In this document: one piece after another, positions 24,329 through 33,121 of the stretch
Numbering within the stretch: the first letter of the stretch is position 1
How the letters are laid out: the number at the start of each line of letters is the position of its first letter
Notes under the pieces: generated by a model
What the model was told of the DNA's origin: nothing
Seen by the model: the letters and a program-made list of their open reading frames with translations, nothing else
Database searches by the model: none
Assembly: GCA_029884335.1 (NCBI GenBank)
Contig: JAOUIA010000017.1
Location: 1 to 60,178 of the forward strand
Source of the DNA: Betaproteobacteria bacterium
Lineage (GTDB): Bacteria > Pseudomonadota > Gammaproteobacteria > Burkholderiales > Casimicrobiaceae
Direction of reading: 5' to 3'
DNA length: 60,178 bases
Position numbers and translations under genes: made by a program

Positions 24329-26068
24329 CTAGTGGCTCGGCCGGCCGATCTTCGCTCCGGACTTGCCGACCAGGAAGTCGAGGTCCACGCCCTGGTCGGC
24401 CTGGTTCACCGTGTCGCAGAACAGCTTGACCCAGCCGCGGTCGGCGTGCGGCGGGGGCGCCTTCCACTCCGCCTTGCGCCGCGCGAGCTCGCCCGCGCTC
24501 ACGTGCAGGTGCAGCTTGCGCCGCTCGACGTCGAGCTCGATCACGTCGCCGTTGCGCACCAGCGCGAGCGGGCCGCCGGCCGCCGCCTCGGGCGCCGTGT
24601 GCAGCACGACCGTGCCGTAGGCGGTGCCCGACATGCGTGCGTCGGAGATGCGCACCATGTCGGTCACGCCCTTCTTCAGCAGCTTGGCGGGCAGCGCGAA
24701 GTTGCCCACCTCGGGGAAGCCCGGGTAGCCCTTCGGGCCGCAGTTCTTGAGCACCAGCACGTCGTCGGCCTTGACGTCGAGCTTCGGGTCGTCGATGCGC
24801 CTGTGCAGGTCGTCGATGTCCTCGAACACGACCGCGCGGCCCTTGTGCTTCATCAGCTTCGGCGTGGCTGCCGAGGGCTTCAGCACCGCGCCCTGCGGGG
24901 CGAGGTTGCCGCGCAGCACGGCGATGCCGCCGAGCGGCTTGAACGGCTTCGCCAGCGGCGTGATGACGTTCGGGCCGTAGTTGACCGCGTCCTTGCAGTT
25001 CTCCCAGATCGTCCGGCCGTTCACCGTCAGCGCCTTCTTGTGCAGGAAGCGGCCGATCTCGCGAATCACGACCGGGAGGCCGCCGGCGTAGTAGAAGTCC
25101 TCCATCAGGAACTCGCCGGAGGGCATCAGGTTGACGAGGCAGGGCATCTCGCGGCCGAGGCGGTCCCAGTCGGCGAGCGTCATGTCCACGCCGACGCGGC
25201 GCGCGATCGCGATCAGGTGGACGACGGCGTTCGTCGAACCGCCGATCGCGCCGTTGACCATGATCGCGTTCTCGAACGCCTGCCGCGTCAGGATCCTCGA
25301 CATGCGCAGGTCCTCGTGCACCATCTCGACGATGCGCCGGCCGACCATGCGGGCGAGCACCTTGCGCCGCGAGTCGACCGCGGGGATCGCGGCGTTCGTC
25401 GGCAGGCCCATGCCGAGCGATTCCACCATCGACGCCATCGTCGAGGCCGTGCCCATCGTCATGCAGTGGCCCGCCGAGCGCGCCATGCAGGCCTCGACCT
25501 CCGGCATGTCGTCGAGCGTCATCGTGCCGACCTTGAGCGCCTCGGTGAATTTCCAGAGGTGCGTGCCCGACCCTACCGTCTCGCCCCGGTAGCGGCCGTT
25601 CAGCATCGGCCCGCCGGAGAGCCCGATCGTCGGCAGGTCGCAGGACGCCGCGCCCATCAGCAGCGCCGGCGTGGTCTTGTCGCAGCCCATCATCAGCACG
25701 ACGCCGTCGAACGGGTTGGCGCGGATCGACTCCTCGACGTCCATCGCGACCTGGTTGCGGAACAGCATGGTGGTCGGCCGCATCACCGGCTCGCCGAGGC
25801 TCATCACCGGGAACTCGAGCGGGAAGCCGCCGGCGTCGAGCACGCCGTACTTCACGTGCTCGGCGAGCTCGCGGAAGTGCGCGTTGCACGGCGTGACCTC
25901 CGACCAGGTGTTGCAGATGCCGATCACCGGACGGCCGATGAACTGGTCGTGCGGGAAGCCCTGGTTCTTCATCCACGAGCGGTGGACCATCGCGTCGCGG
26001 TCGTGGCTGCCGAACCAGCCGGCGGAGCGCAGCTGCTTCGACTTCTTCGGGGGCTTGTGCTTGCTCAT
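24329..26068 (-). CDS. IlvD/EDD family sugar-acid dehydratase, L-arabinonate dehydratase-like
   Basis: The 579-residue length equals that of the characterised Rhizobium L-arabinonate dehydratase. The iron-sulfur ligands C61, C129 (MMGCDKTTPA) and C202 (AGHCMTMGTAST) have the same spacing as C59, C127 and C200 of that enzyme. D130 and K131 fit the magnesium site, and SGTAYG near the C-terminus holds the catalytic serine. It would dehydrate a pentonate or related aldonate to the 2-keto-3-deoxy acid. It lies between the UxaA-like and DapA-family genes in the same operon. The exact sugar acid is inferred. Confidence 0.9.
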   Translation of the reverse strand: MSKHKPPKKSKQLRSAGWFGSHDRDAMVHRSWMKNQGFPHDQFIGRPVIGICNTWSEVTPCNAHFRELAEHVKYGVLDAGGFPLEFPVMSLGEPVMRPTTMLFRNQVAMDVEESIRANPFDGVVLMMGCDKTTPALLMGAASCDLPTIGLSGGPMLNGRYRGETVGSGTHLWKFTEALKVGTMTLDDMPEVEACMARSAGHCMTMGTASTMASMVESLGMGLPTNAAIPAVDSRRKVLARMVGRRIVEMVHEDLRMSRILTRQAFENAIMVNGAIGGSTNAVVHLIAIARRVGVDMTLADWDRLGREMPCLVNLMPSGEFLMEDFYYAGGLPVVIREIGRFLHKKALTVNGRTIWENCKDAVNYGPNVITPLAKPFKPLGGIAVLRGNLAPQGAVLKPSAATPKLMKHKGRAVVFEDIDDLHRRIDDPKLDVKADDVLVLKNCGPKGYPGFPEVGNFALPAKLLKKGVTDMVRISDARMSGTAYGTVVLHTAPEAAAGGPLALVRNGDVIELDVERRKLHLHVSAGELARRKAEWKAPPPHADRGWVKLFCDTVNQADQGVDLDFLVGKSGAKIGRPSH

Positions 26069-26130
26069 GGGCGTTGTGCGCGCCGCGGGGCGCGAGTGCG
26101 TTTGGAAAGGGGATCGGCGCAGGGCCGGGG

Positions 26131-27666
26131 CTACATGACGGCGCCGAGCTGCCAGGGCACGAACTCGTTCTGCCCGTAGCCGTGCATCTCGCTCTTCGTC
26201 TTCGCCCCGGACGCGGTGTCGAGCATGAGGCGGAACAGCGCCTCGCCGACCTCGGCGACGCCGGCGCCGCCGTCGACGATGGTGCCGGCGTTGAGATCCA
26301 TGTCCTCCTCCTGCTTCGTCCACAGCGCGGTGTTGGTCGCGAGCTTGAGCGAAGGCGCGGGCGCGCAGCCGTAGGCCGAGCCGCGCCCGGTGGTGAACAC
26401 GATCATGTTTGCGCCCCCGGCGACCTGGCCCGTCGCCGACACGGGGTCGTAGCCCGGCGTGTCCATGTAGACGAAGCCCTTCGCGGTCACGCCTTGCGCG
26501 TACTCGTAGACGTCGACGAGGTTCGTCGTGCCGCCCTTCGCCACGGCGCCCAGCGACTTCTCGAGGATCGTGGTGAGCCCGCCCGCCTTGTTGCCGGGCG
26601 ACGGGTTGTTGTTCATCTCGCCGCGCTCGCGCGCGGTGTACTCCTCCCACCAGCGGATGCGCGCGACGAGCTTCTCGCCGACCTCGCGCGACACCGCGCG
26701 GCGCGTGAGCAGGTGCTCGGCGCCGTAGATCTCGGGCGTCTCCGAGAGGATGCCCGTGCCGCCGTGGCGGACCAGCAGGTCGACGGCCGCGCCGAGCGCC
26801 GGATTGGCGGTGATGCCCGAGTAGCCGTCGCTGCCGCCGCACTGCAGCCCCACGGTCAGGTGCGCGGCGGACACCTTCTCGCGCTTCACGGCGTTCGCGT
26901 GCGGCAGCATCCCGCGCACCAGCTCGATGCCGTGGCGGATCGTCTTCGCGGTGCCGCCGGTGTCCTGGATGCTGAAAGTGCGCAGTGTCGGCGACTCCTG
27001 CAGCGACTGCGCGCCGAGCAGCGAGCTGATCTGGTTCGACTCGCAACCCAGGCCGACGACGAGCACGCCGGCGAAGTTCGCGTGGCGCGCGTAGCCGCCG
27101 AGCGTGCGTCGCAGCAGCGTCATGCCGTCGCCGTGCGAGTCCATGCCGCAGCCGGAACCGTGCGTGAGCGCAACCACGCCGTCGACGTTGGGGAATCCGG
27201 CGAGGCCCTCGCGAGCGAAGGCGTCCGCGATGCCGCGCGCGACCGTCGCCGAGCAGTTGACCGTGGACAGGATGCCGACGTAGTTGCGCGTCGCGACCTT
27301 GCCGGCGTTGAGGCCGTCGCGGCGCACGATGCCCATGAACGTGGCGGGCTCGGCGACGTACTGCGTGGGCTTCGCGTCGGCGCCGAACGCGTAGTCGCGG
27401 TCGAACGTGCCCATCGCGAGGTTGTTGAGGTGCACGTGCTCGCCGGGCGCGATGTCGCGCGAGGCGAAGCCGATGATCTGGTTGTAGCGCCGCACCGGCG
27501 CGCCGGCGCGGATGGCGCGCGTGGCGACCTTGTGCCCAGGCGGGACCAGTCCCGCCACAGTGACGTTCTCGTCGGCGAGCTTCGTGCCGCCGACGAGCTG
27601 CGCTCGCGCGATGACGACGTCGTCGGCGGGGTGGAGGCGGATGGTGAGCGAGGCTTGGGTGAGCAT
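26131..27666 (-). CDS. UxaA-family (altronate/galactarate dehydratase-like) protein
   Basis: The 511-residue protein combines an N-terminal SAF domain (LTIRLHPADDVVIA...IAPGEHVHLNNL) with the larger UxaA/GarD domain, as in full-length altronate dehydratase. Motifs include STVNCSATVAR, LTHGSGCGMD, GLGCESNQ, GLQCGGSDG and the NPSPGNKAGG turn. The family uses iron or manganese to dehydrate hexonates such as D-altronate to 2-keto-3-deoxygluconate. It is in the minus-strand operon, after the enolase-family gene and before the IlvD-type dehydratase. Confidence 0.88.
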   Translation of the reverse strand: MLTQASLTIRLHPADDVVIARAQLVGGTKLADENVTVAGLVPPGHKVATRAIRAGAPVRRYNQIIGFASRDIAPGEHVHLNNLAMGTFDRDYAFGADAKPTQYVAEPATFMGIVRRDGLNAGKVATRNYVGILSTVNCSATVARGIADAFAREGLAGFPNVDGVVALTHGSGCGMDSHGDGMTLLRRTLGGYARHANFAGVLVVGLGCESNQISSLLGAQSLQESPTLRTFSIQDTGGTAKTIRHGIELVRGMLPHANAVKREKVSAAHLTVGLQCGGSDGYSGITANPALGAAVDLLVRHGGTGILSETPEIYGAEHLLTRRAVSREVGEKLVARIRWWEEYTARERGEMNNNPSPGNKAGGLTTILEKSLGAVAKGGTTNLVDVYEYAQGVTAKGFVYMDTPGYDPVSATGQVAGGANMIVFTTGRGSAYGCAPAPSLKLATNTALWTKQEEDMDLNAGTIVDGGAGVAEVGEALFRLMLDTASGAKTKSEMHGYGQNEFVPWQLGAVM

Positions 27667-27679
27667 GGGGGTTTTCGCC

Positions 27680-27767
27680 GGAAAAGTAGGGTCAGACTCG
27701 ACTTTCCACCTTGGGGTTCAAGTAGGTCGTCAGCGCGCGCGGAAAGTCGAGTCTGACCCTACTTTCC
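27680..27767. repeat. Inverted repeat, arms of 27-28 bp (GGGTCAGACTCGACTTTCC type)
   Basis: Arm 27680-27707 and arm 27741-27767 are complementary except for one extra base, with a 33-base loop. Arm two contains the TAG stop (27759-27761) of the enolase-family gene, whose last codons Gly-Lys-stop are thus read from the repeat. It would form a strong hairpin between two operon genes. The sequence looks like a dispersed repeat family, but I see only this pair here. Confidence 0.75.
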
Positions 27768-28871
27768 GAGGGTGGCGCGGGCGACGCAGGCGCGCTCGAT
27801 CGCGGCGTGGTCCCACTCGATGCCGAGCCCGGGCGACTCGGGCGGGATCGCGTGGCCGTCGGCCATGGCAAGCCGCGAGGTCGCGATCGGGTCGAGCTGC
27901 GGGATGTACTCGACCCACGCTCCGTTGGGCACCGCCGCCGCGAGCGAGACGTGCAGCTCCATCAGGAAGTGCGGGCACACTGCGGCGTTGAACGCCTCGG
28001 CGAGATGCGCAACCTTGAGCCAGGGCGTGATGCCGCCCACGCGCGCGCAGTCGACCTGCACGATCGTGCACGCGCGCCGCTCGAGGTACTCGCGGAAGTG
28101 CGACGGGTGGTACAGCGATTCGCCGACCGCGACCGGCATCGTCGCGACCGCGGCCAGCTCGGCGTGGCCGGCGATGTCCTCCGCCGGCAGCGGCTCCTCG
28201 AACCACGCGAGCGACAGGCCGGCGAACGCGTGCGCGCGGCGGCGCGCCTCGCCCACCGTGAACGCCTGGTTGGCGTCGACCATCACCTCGAAGGCGCCGC
28301 CGACGGCCTCGCGGACCGCCGACAGGCGCGCGACGTCCTCGCCGATCGAGGGCTTGCCGACCTTGACCTTCGTGCCCCGGAAGCCGGCCGCCTGCGCCGC
28401 GAGCGACTCGTCGACGAGCTGCTGTGGCGGGTGGTGCAGCCAGCCGCCTTCGGTCGTGTAGACCGGCACGCGCGGCTGCGCGCCGCCGGCCGCCTTCCAC
28501 AGCGGAAGTCCGAAGCGTCGGCAGCGCGCGTCCCACAGCGCGGTGTCGATCGCCGCGAGCGCGAGGCTGGTGATCGCGCCCACCGCCGTCGCGTGCGTCG
28601 CGAAGAAGAGCTCCTTCCACAGCCGCTCGATCTCGAGCGAGTCGCGCCCGATCAGGCGCGGCGCGAGGTGGTCGCGCAGCAGCGCCAGCACCGACGAGCC
28701 GCCGGTGCCGATCGTGTAGGCGTAGCCGACGCCCTGCACGCCGTCGGCGCAGGTGACGCGCACCATCGGCGTCTCCTGCCGCACGAACGACTGGATGGCG
28801 TCGCTGCGGGGAACCAGCGGGGCGAGGTCGACCTGCCAAAGCTCGACTCGCTCGACGCGTGTCCCCGTCAT
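27759..28871 (-). CDS. Mandelate racemase/muconate lactonizing enzyme family dehydratase
   Basis: This 370-residue enolase-superfamily enzyme has the base TKVKVG (K-x-K), metal ligands in VDANQAF, WFEEPLP and VAVGESLY, and a C-terminal CPHFLMELH histidine, so a His/Lys acid-sugar dehydratase or epimerase. The ATG overlaps the dctM stop by four bases (ATGA), so the two are coupled. Its stop lies inside an inverted repeat. The substrate is probably an aldonate or hexarate brought in by the TRAP transporter. Confidence 0.87.
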   Translation of the reverse strand: MTGTRVERVELWQVDLAPLVPRSDAIQSFVRQETPMVRVTCADGVQGVGYAYTIGTGGSSVLALLRDHLAPRLIGRDSLEIERLWKELFFATHATAVGAITSLALAAIDTALWDARCRRFGLPLWKAAGGAQPRVPVYTTEGGWLHHPPQQLVDESLAAQAAGFRGTKVKVGKPSIGEDVARLSAVREAVGGAFEVMVDANQAFTVGEARRRAHAFAGLSLAWFEEPLPAEDIAGHAELAAVATMPVAVGESLYHPSHFREYLERRACTIVQVDCARVGGITPWLKVAHLAEAFNAAVCPHFLMELHVSLAAAVPNGAWVEYIPQLDPIATSRLAMADGHAIPPESPGLGIEWDHAAIERACVARATLGK

Positions 28872-30277
28872 TTGCCGTACAGCAGGTTCGGCAGCCACAG
28901 CGTCAGCGCCGGCCAATAGGTGATCAACGCCAACGTGACGAGCAGCGGGCCGAGCCACGGCAGCACGGCCCTCACCGTCGCCTCGAACGAGATGCGCGCC
29001 ACTTTCTGCAGGATGAACAGCACCATGCCCACCGGCGGCGTCAGCAGTCCGATCATGAGGTTGAGGATCATCACCAGCCCGAACTGCACCGGGTCGATGC
29101 CGAGCTTCGCCACGATCGGCATGAACACGGGGACCAGGATGGTGATCGCGGCGATCGTCTCCATGAAGCAGCCGACGAACAGCAGGAACACGTTGGCGAG
29201 CATCAGGAAGACGAGCGGATCGTCGGAGATCGAAAGCACCCACACGGCGATCGCCTCGGTGACGCGGGTGGTCGTGAGCACCCAGGCGAAGATCGACGCC
29301 GAAGCGACGATGAACAGCACGACCGCGGTCGTCTCGATCGTGTCCATCGAGATCTTCACCAGCAAGCGCCAGCTCAGCGTCCGGTACCACGCGATTCCGA
29401 GGAACAGCGCCCAGGCGACGGCCGCGACCGCCGCCTCGGTCGGCGTGAACAGCCCGGTGGCCATGCCGCCGATCAGGATGACCGGGGTGAGCAGCGCCAT
29501 GTAGGCCTCGAACCTGAAGGCCTTGTCGGCGGCCATCGTGCCAACCAGCAGCGCGCCGAAGCGCAGCCAGCCGGGCAGATCCTCGTGCGACCACAGGTAG
29601 TAGAGCGCGACAGCCGTCACCGCGACGAAGCCGAGCTCGAAGAAGGCGCCGCCCATGCGCCGCCACGAGAACGCCACGTCGCTGCCGTACTTCCGCACGT
29701 GAGCGTACCAGGCGACCATGCACATCATGAAAATCGCCATCAGCACGCCGGGGACGATGCCGGCGACGAACAGCTTGCCGATCGAGACGTTGGCCTGCAC
29801 GCCGAAGATCACCAGCGGCAGCGACGGCGGGATGATGGGCCCGAGCGTGGCGGAGGCGGCCGTGATGCCGAGCGCGAACTCGGTCGGGTAGCCGTGGTCC
29901 TTCATCGCCTTGATCTCGATCGTGCCAAGCCCCCCGGCATCGGCGATCGCGGTGCCCGACATGCCGGCGAAGACCACGCTGCCGACGACGTTGACGTGGC
30001 CCAGGCCGCCCTTCAGCCAGCCGACGAGCGCGAGCGCGAAGTTGTAGATGCGGTTCGTGATCCCCGCCGAGTTCATGAGGTTGCCGGCGAGGATGAAGAA
30101 CGGCACCGCGAGCAGCGGGAAGCTGTCCACGCCGCCGACCATCCGGTGGACCACCGTGAGGGGCGGGATCGTCCCCGACACCCAGATGTACAGGAGCGAG
30201 GCCAGCATCATCGCCAGCGCGATGGGGAGCCCCGTGGCCAGCGCCGCGAGGAACCCCCCGAGCAGCAGGCTGTTCAC
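28868..30277 (-). CDS. dctM: TRAP transporter large permease
   Basis: The 469-residue protein has about a dozen membrane segments and DctM signatures: LLAVPFFILAGNLMNSAG, GMSGTAIADAGGLGTI, ATLGPIIPPSLPLVIFG and LTPPVGMVLF. It is the sodium-driven transport subunit for organic acids. It starts at GTG 30277, 4 bases after the small permease stop. The surrounding dehydratases suggest a sugar-acid substrate. Confidence 0.95.
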   Translation of the reverse strand: MNSLLLGGFLAALATGLPIALAMMLASLLYIWVSGTIPPLTVVHRMVGGVDSFPLLAVPFFILAGNLMNSAGITNRIYNFALALVGWLKGGLGHVNVVGSVVFAGMSGTAIADAGGLGTIEIKAMKDHGYPTEFALGITAASATLGPIIPPSLPLVIFGVQANVSIGKLFVAGIVPGVLMAIFMMCMVAWYAHVRKYGSDVAFSWRRMGGAFFELGFVAVTAVALYYLWSHEDLPGWLRFGALLVGTMAADKAFRFEAYMALLTPVILIGGMATGLFTPTEAAVAAVAWALFLGIAWYRTLSWRLLVKISMDTIETTAVVLFIVASASIFAWVLTTTRVTEAIAVWVLSISDDPLVFLMLANVFLLFVGCFMETIAAITILVPVFMPIVAKLGIDPVQFGLVMILNLMIGLLTPPVGMVLFILQKVARISFEATVRAVLPWLGPLLVTLALITYWPALTLWLPNLLYGK

Positions 30278-30281
30278 CGTT

Positions 30282-30842
30282 CTAGTCCTCGTGCTCGCCG
30301 GGGCGCTCGAGCACGCTCCAGCCCTGACGGCGGTGGCGGATCGCGACCTGGATCGCGCGGAAAGTCATCAGCGCGAAGCCGGCGGTGACGATGCCGTAGA
30401 TCACGCTCATCGGGAAGTCGACGACCGTCATGTTGAGGTTGTGCATCCGCGGCACCAGCTCGATGCCGAGCCAGGTCGCGTAGCCCAGCAGGCCGATGCG
30501 CACGACGTCCACGCAGGTGGACAGCGCGCGGCGCGCGCCCGCCGGCAGGTAGCGATAGACGAACTCGACGTGGATGTGCGTGTTGCGGCGCACGGCCATC
30601 GACGCGCCGATGAACGTCACCACGATCAGCAGGTAGCGCGCGATCTCCTCGGTCCAGGCGGCCGAGTCCTGCAGCACGTAGCGGGTGAAGAACTGGTAGA
30701 AGACGTCGGCGGCGAGCAGCCAGAACACGATCAGCGCAAACCAGTCCTCGAACCGGTACTGCGAGACGTCGATCGGCGCGTCGGTCGCGTGGAAGTGACC
30801 TTCGGCGTCGAGGACGGGTTCGCTGTCGGTGACTGTGCTCAT
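30282..30842 (-). CDS. dctQ: TRAP transporter small permease
   Basis: The 186-residue protein has four membrane helices after a polar N-terminus of about 37 residues, with the DctQ pattern FYQFFTRYVL...WTEEIARYLLIVVTFIGAS and RRNTHIHVEF. It partners DctM. I start it at ATG 30842 (MSTVTDS); an earlier in-frame ATG would add six residues. Confidence 0.92.
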   Translation of the reverse strand: MSTVTDSEPVLDAEGHFHATDAPIDVSQYRFEDWFALIVFWLLAADVFYQFFTRYVLQDSAAWTEEIARYLLIVVTFIGASMAVRRNTHIHVEFVYRYLPAGARRALSTCVDVVRIGLLGYATWLGIELVPRMHNLNMTVVDFPMSVIYGIVTAGFALMTFRAIQVAIRHRRQGWSVLERPGEHED

Positions 30843-30882
30843 TGTCGGGCCTCGCGGCACCCGCGGGAACGGGTTCCGTCGC

Positions 30883-31003
30883 CGTCGTCGTCCCCGCGCA
30901 GGCGGGCGTCCTTACCGTCGTCGTTGCCGCGAAAGCGGGAACCCAGTGTCGTCGGGCGGCGCATGCGGAAGACGCTGGATCCCCGCCTGCGCGGGGATGA
31001 CCG
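30883..31003. repeat. Cluster of three REP-type palindromes
   Basis: Units at about 30883-30912, 30916-30956 and 30970-31003 share GTCCCCGC...GCGGGGA(C/T) cores with variations (GTTGCCGC...GCGGGAAC in the middle one). The third is in opposite orientation to the first two. They fill the 202-base gap between the dctP stop and the dctQ start. Confidence 0.65.
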
Positions 31004-31011
31004 GTTCACCG

Positions 31012-31035
31012 CCGGGCCCGCTCGCGCGGGCCCGG
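31012..31035 (-). terminator. Perfect 10-bp hairpin with TCGC loop after dctP
   Basis: CCGGGCCCGC (31012-31021) and GCGGGCCCGG (31026-31035) pair perfectly around four bases, just 9 bases downstream of the dctP stop on the minus strand. No U-tract follows. An attenuating or mRNA-stabilising hairpin that lets the binding protein be made in excess over the permease would fit TRAP operons; that role is inferred. Confidence 0.5.
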
Positions 31036-31044
31036 GTTCACCGG

Positions 31045-32022
31045 TCACTTGATCGCGACGATCTTGTCGTAGTCGGCCCGGGTGAAGCCCATCGATTCGG
31101 GCGTCGAATTCTTGAGCACCGCGTCGACGAAGCTCTGGCGGTTCACCTGCACGACCTGCAGGCCCTTCTTCCTGAACTCGTCGACCAGCTCGGCTTCGCG
31201 CTTCTTGATCTTGTCGGTCGCGCGCGCCGCCGCCTCGCGCGTCACGTCGGTGAAGATCTTCTTCTCGGCGTCGGTGAGCTTGTTCCACACGTGCGGGGCA
31301 ACCTGCGTGGTCAGGCCGTCGACGATGTGGCCCGTCAGCATGATCGCCTTCTGCACCTCGTAGAACTTCTTCGCCTCGATCGTCGTGAGCGGGTTCTCCT
31401 GCGCCTCGACCGTGCCGTTCTGCAGGGCGAGGTAGACCTCGGCGAAGGCGATCGGCGTCGGATTCGCGCCGCACGCCTTCGGCGTCGCCATGTACGCCGG
31501 CACGTCGGGCACGCGGATCTTGAGGCCCTTCATGCCCGCGCAGTCGGTGAACGGCTTCTGCGACGTCGTGTGCCGCGCGCCGTAGTAGGTGTAGGCGGTG
31601 ACCTGGATGCCGGTCTTCTTGCGGAACTCCTCGACCATGTCGGCGAACACCGCGCTCTTCGAGTAGGCGATCAGGTGGTCGGCGTCGCGGAAGATGAACG
31701 GGTAGTAGGCGATGCCGATGCGCGGATAGCTGCGCGCAGCGAACGACGGGCCGCTGATGATCATGTCGACGGTGCCGAGCGACATGCCCTGGTTGATGTC
31801 CGTCTCCTTGCCGAGCGAAGAGGCCGGGAAGACCTCGATGTCGATCTTGCCGTTCGTGCGCTTCTTGATCTCGGCCGCGGCCCACACCGACTCGGTGTGG
31901 TACGGCTCGGAGGTCTCGTAGACGTGCGCCCACTTGAGCTTCTGCTGCGCCGCCGCGGGCGCGGCGGCGACGACGGCGGCGGCGATGCCCGCCGCCAGGA
32001 ACAGCCTGCGAAACGGTTGCAT
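31045..32022 (-). CDS. dctP: TRAP transporter substrate-binding protein
   Basis: This 325-residue periplasmic protein has a signal peptide (FRRLFLAAGIAAAVVAA... cleavage near APAAAQQ). DctP-family features follow: KLKWAHVYETSEPYH, the conserved arginine region GLKIRVPDVPAY, and AFAEVYLALQNGTVEAQENP. It captures an organic acid for DctQM. I chose the second of two ATGs because AGGAGG then stands six bases upstream. Confidence 0.94.
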   Translation of the reverse strand: MQPFRRLFLAAGIAAAVVAAAPAAAQQKLKWAHVYETSEPYHTESVWAAAEIKKRTNGKIDIEVFPASSLGKETDINQGMSLGTVDMIISGPSFAARSYPRIGIAYYPFIFRDADHLIAYSKSAVFADMVEEFRKKTGIQVTAYTYYGARHTTSQKPFTDCAGMKGLKIRVPDVPAYMATPKACGANPTPIAFAEVYLALQNGTVEAQENPLTTIEAKKFYEVQKAIMLTGHIVDGLTTQVAPHVWNKLTDAEKKIFTDVTREAAARATDKIKKREAELVDEFRKKGLQVVQVNRQSFVDAVLKNSTPESMGFTRADYDKIVAIK

Positions 32023-32063
32023 GGTCATCCTCCTCTTGGGTGCGAAAGCGGAGCGAAGGGTCC

Positions 32064-33089
32064 TCAGGCGCACACCACCTGGACCTTCGTGTTCCGGGTC
32101 TTGTCTGCCGCGGCGGCGAACGCCGACACAGCGTCCTTCAGCGGGTACTGCCCCGACAGCAGCGGCCGCACGTCGACGCGCCGCGACGAAAGGTAGTCCA
32201 CCGCCCAGTCGAACTCGATCCCCCAGCGGAACACGCCGCGCAGGTCGATCTCCTTCGCCATGATCTCGTTCACCGTGAACGGCAGCGGCTCGTGCGGCAG
32301 CGTGCCGGCCTGCACCACCACGCCGCCCTTCTTCACCGCCGCCACGCAGGCCTTCAGCGCCGCGAAGCTGCCCGACACCTCGTAGCACACGTCGAACTGC
32401 GGCGCGGCCAGCCGGTCGCCCTCGCGGTCCGCGCGCAGCGTGTCGTCCGCGCCGGCCTCGCGCGCCTTGGCGAGCGGCCGCTCGAGGATGTCGGACACCG
32501 TGATGCTGCGCGCGCCGGCGAGGCGAGCCGCCATCACCGTGAGGCAGCCGATGGTGCCGGCGCCGGTCACGAGCACCGACTTGCCCATGAGGTCCGGGCC
32601 GCGGTGCACCGTGTGGAGCGCGACCGCGAGCGGCTCGGCGAACGCGATCTCGCCGAGCGTCAGGTCGCCCGCCACCGGATAGCACTGGCGCTCGGCCATG
32701 ACGAAGTACTCGCGGAACATGCCCTGCACGTGCGGGAACAGCGAGGCGCTGCCGACGAACTTCATGTTCGAGCACAGCTGCTCGCGGCCGGAGCGGCAGC
32801 CCTCGCAGCGGCCGCAGGCGTGCGAAGGCGAGACCGCGACCTTGTCGCCCTTCTTCACGCGCGTCACGCCCGGCCCCACGGCCTCGACCACCGCGGAGGC
32901 CTCGTGCCCGGGAATCAGCGGCTCGCGCACGACGAAGCTGCCGTTGCGTCCCTCGAAGTAGTAGTGCAGGTCGGAGCCGCAGATGCCGCCGGCGCCCAGG
33001 CGGAGCAGGACCTCTCCCTGCCCGGGGGCGGGCATGTCGAATTCGTCGAGCCTCAGGTCTTCCTTCGCGTGGATGCGCGCGGCCAGCAT
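32064..33089 (-). CDS. Zinc-dependent alcohol dehydrogenase, L-idonate 5-dehydrogenase-like
   Basis: This 341-residue medium-chain dehydrogenase has the catalytic-zinc region GGICGSDLHYYFEGR and GHEASA. The structural-zinc cysteines are CGRCEGCRSGREQLC, and the NAD site is VLVTGAGTIGCLTV. The GSDLHYY and FRWGIEFDW segments resemble IdnD, which oxidises L-idonate at C5; related enzymes act on L-gulonate and other hexonates. An SD-like GGAGAAGG precedes the ATG at 33089; an ATG at 33125 overlapping the gntR stop is an alternative start. It is the first enzyme gene after the regulator. Confidence 0.88.
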   Translation of the reverse strand: MLAARIHAKEDLRLDEFDMPAPGQGEVLLRLGAGGICGSDLHYYFEGRNGSFVVREPLIPGHEASAVVEAVGPGVTRVKKGDKVAVSPSHACGRCEGCRSGREQLCSNMKFVGSASLFPHVQGMFREYFVMAERQCYPVAGDLTLGEIAFAEPLAVALHTVHRGPDLMGKSVLVTGAGTIGCLTVMAARLAGARSITVSDILERPLAKAREAGADDTLRADREGDRLAAPQFDVCYEVSGSFAALKACVAAVKKGGVVVQAGTLPHEPLPFTVNEIMAKEIDLRGVFRWGIEFDWAVDYLSSRRVDVRPLLSGQYPLKDAVSAFAAAADKTRNTKVQVVCA

Positions 33090-33121
33090 GGCCTTCTCCC
33101 GTTGCCGCCCCGCGGGCGGCG

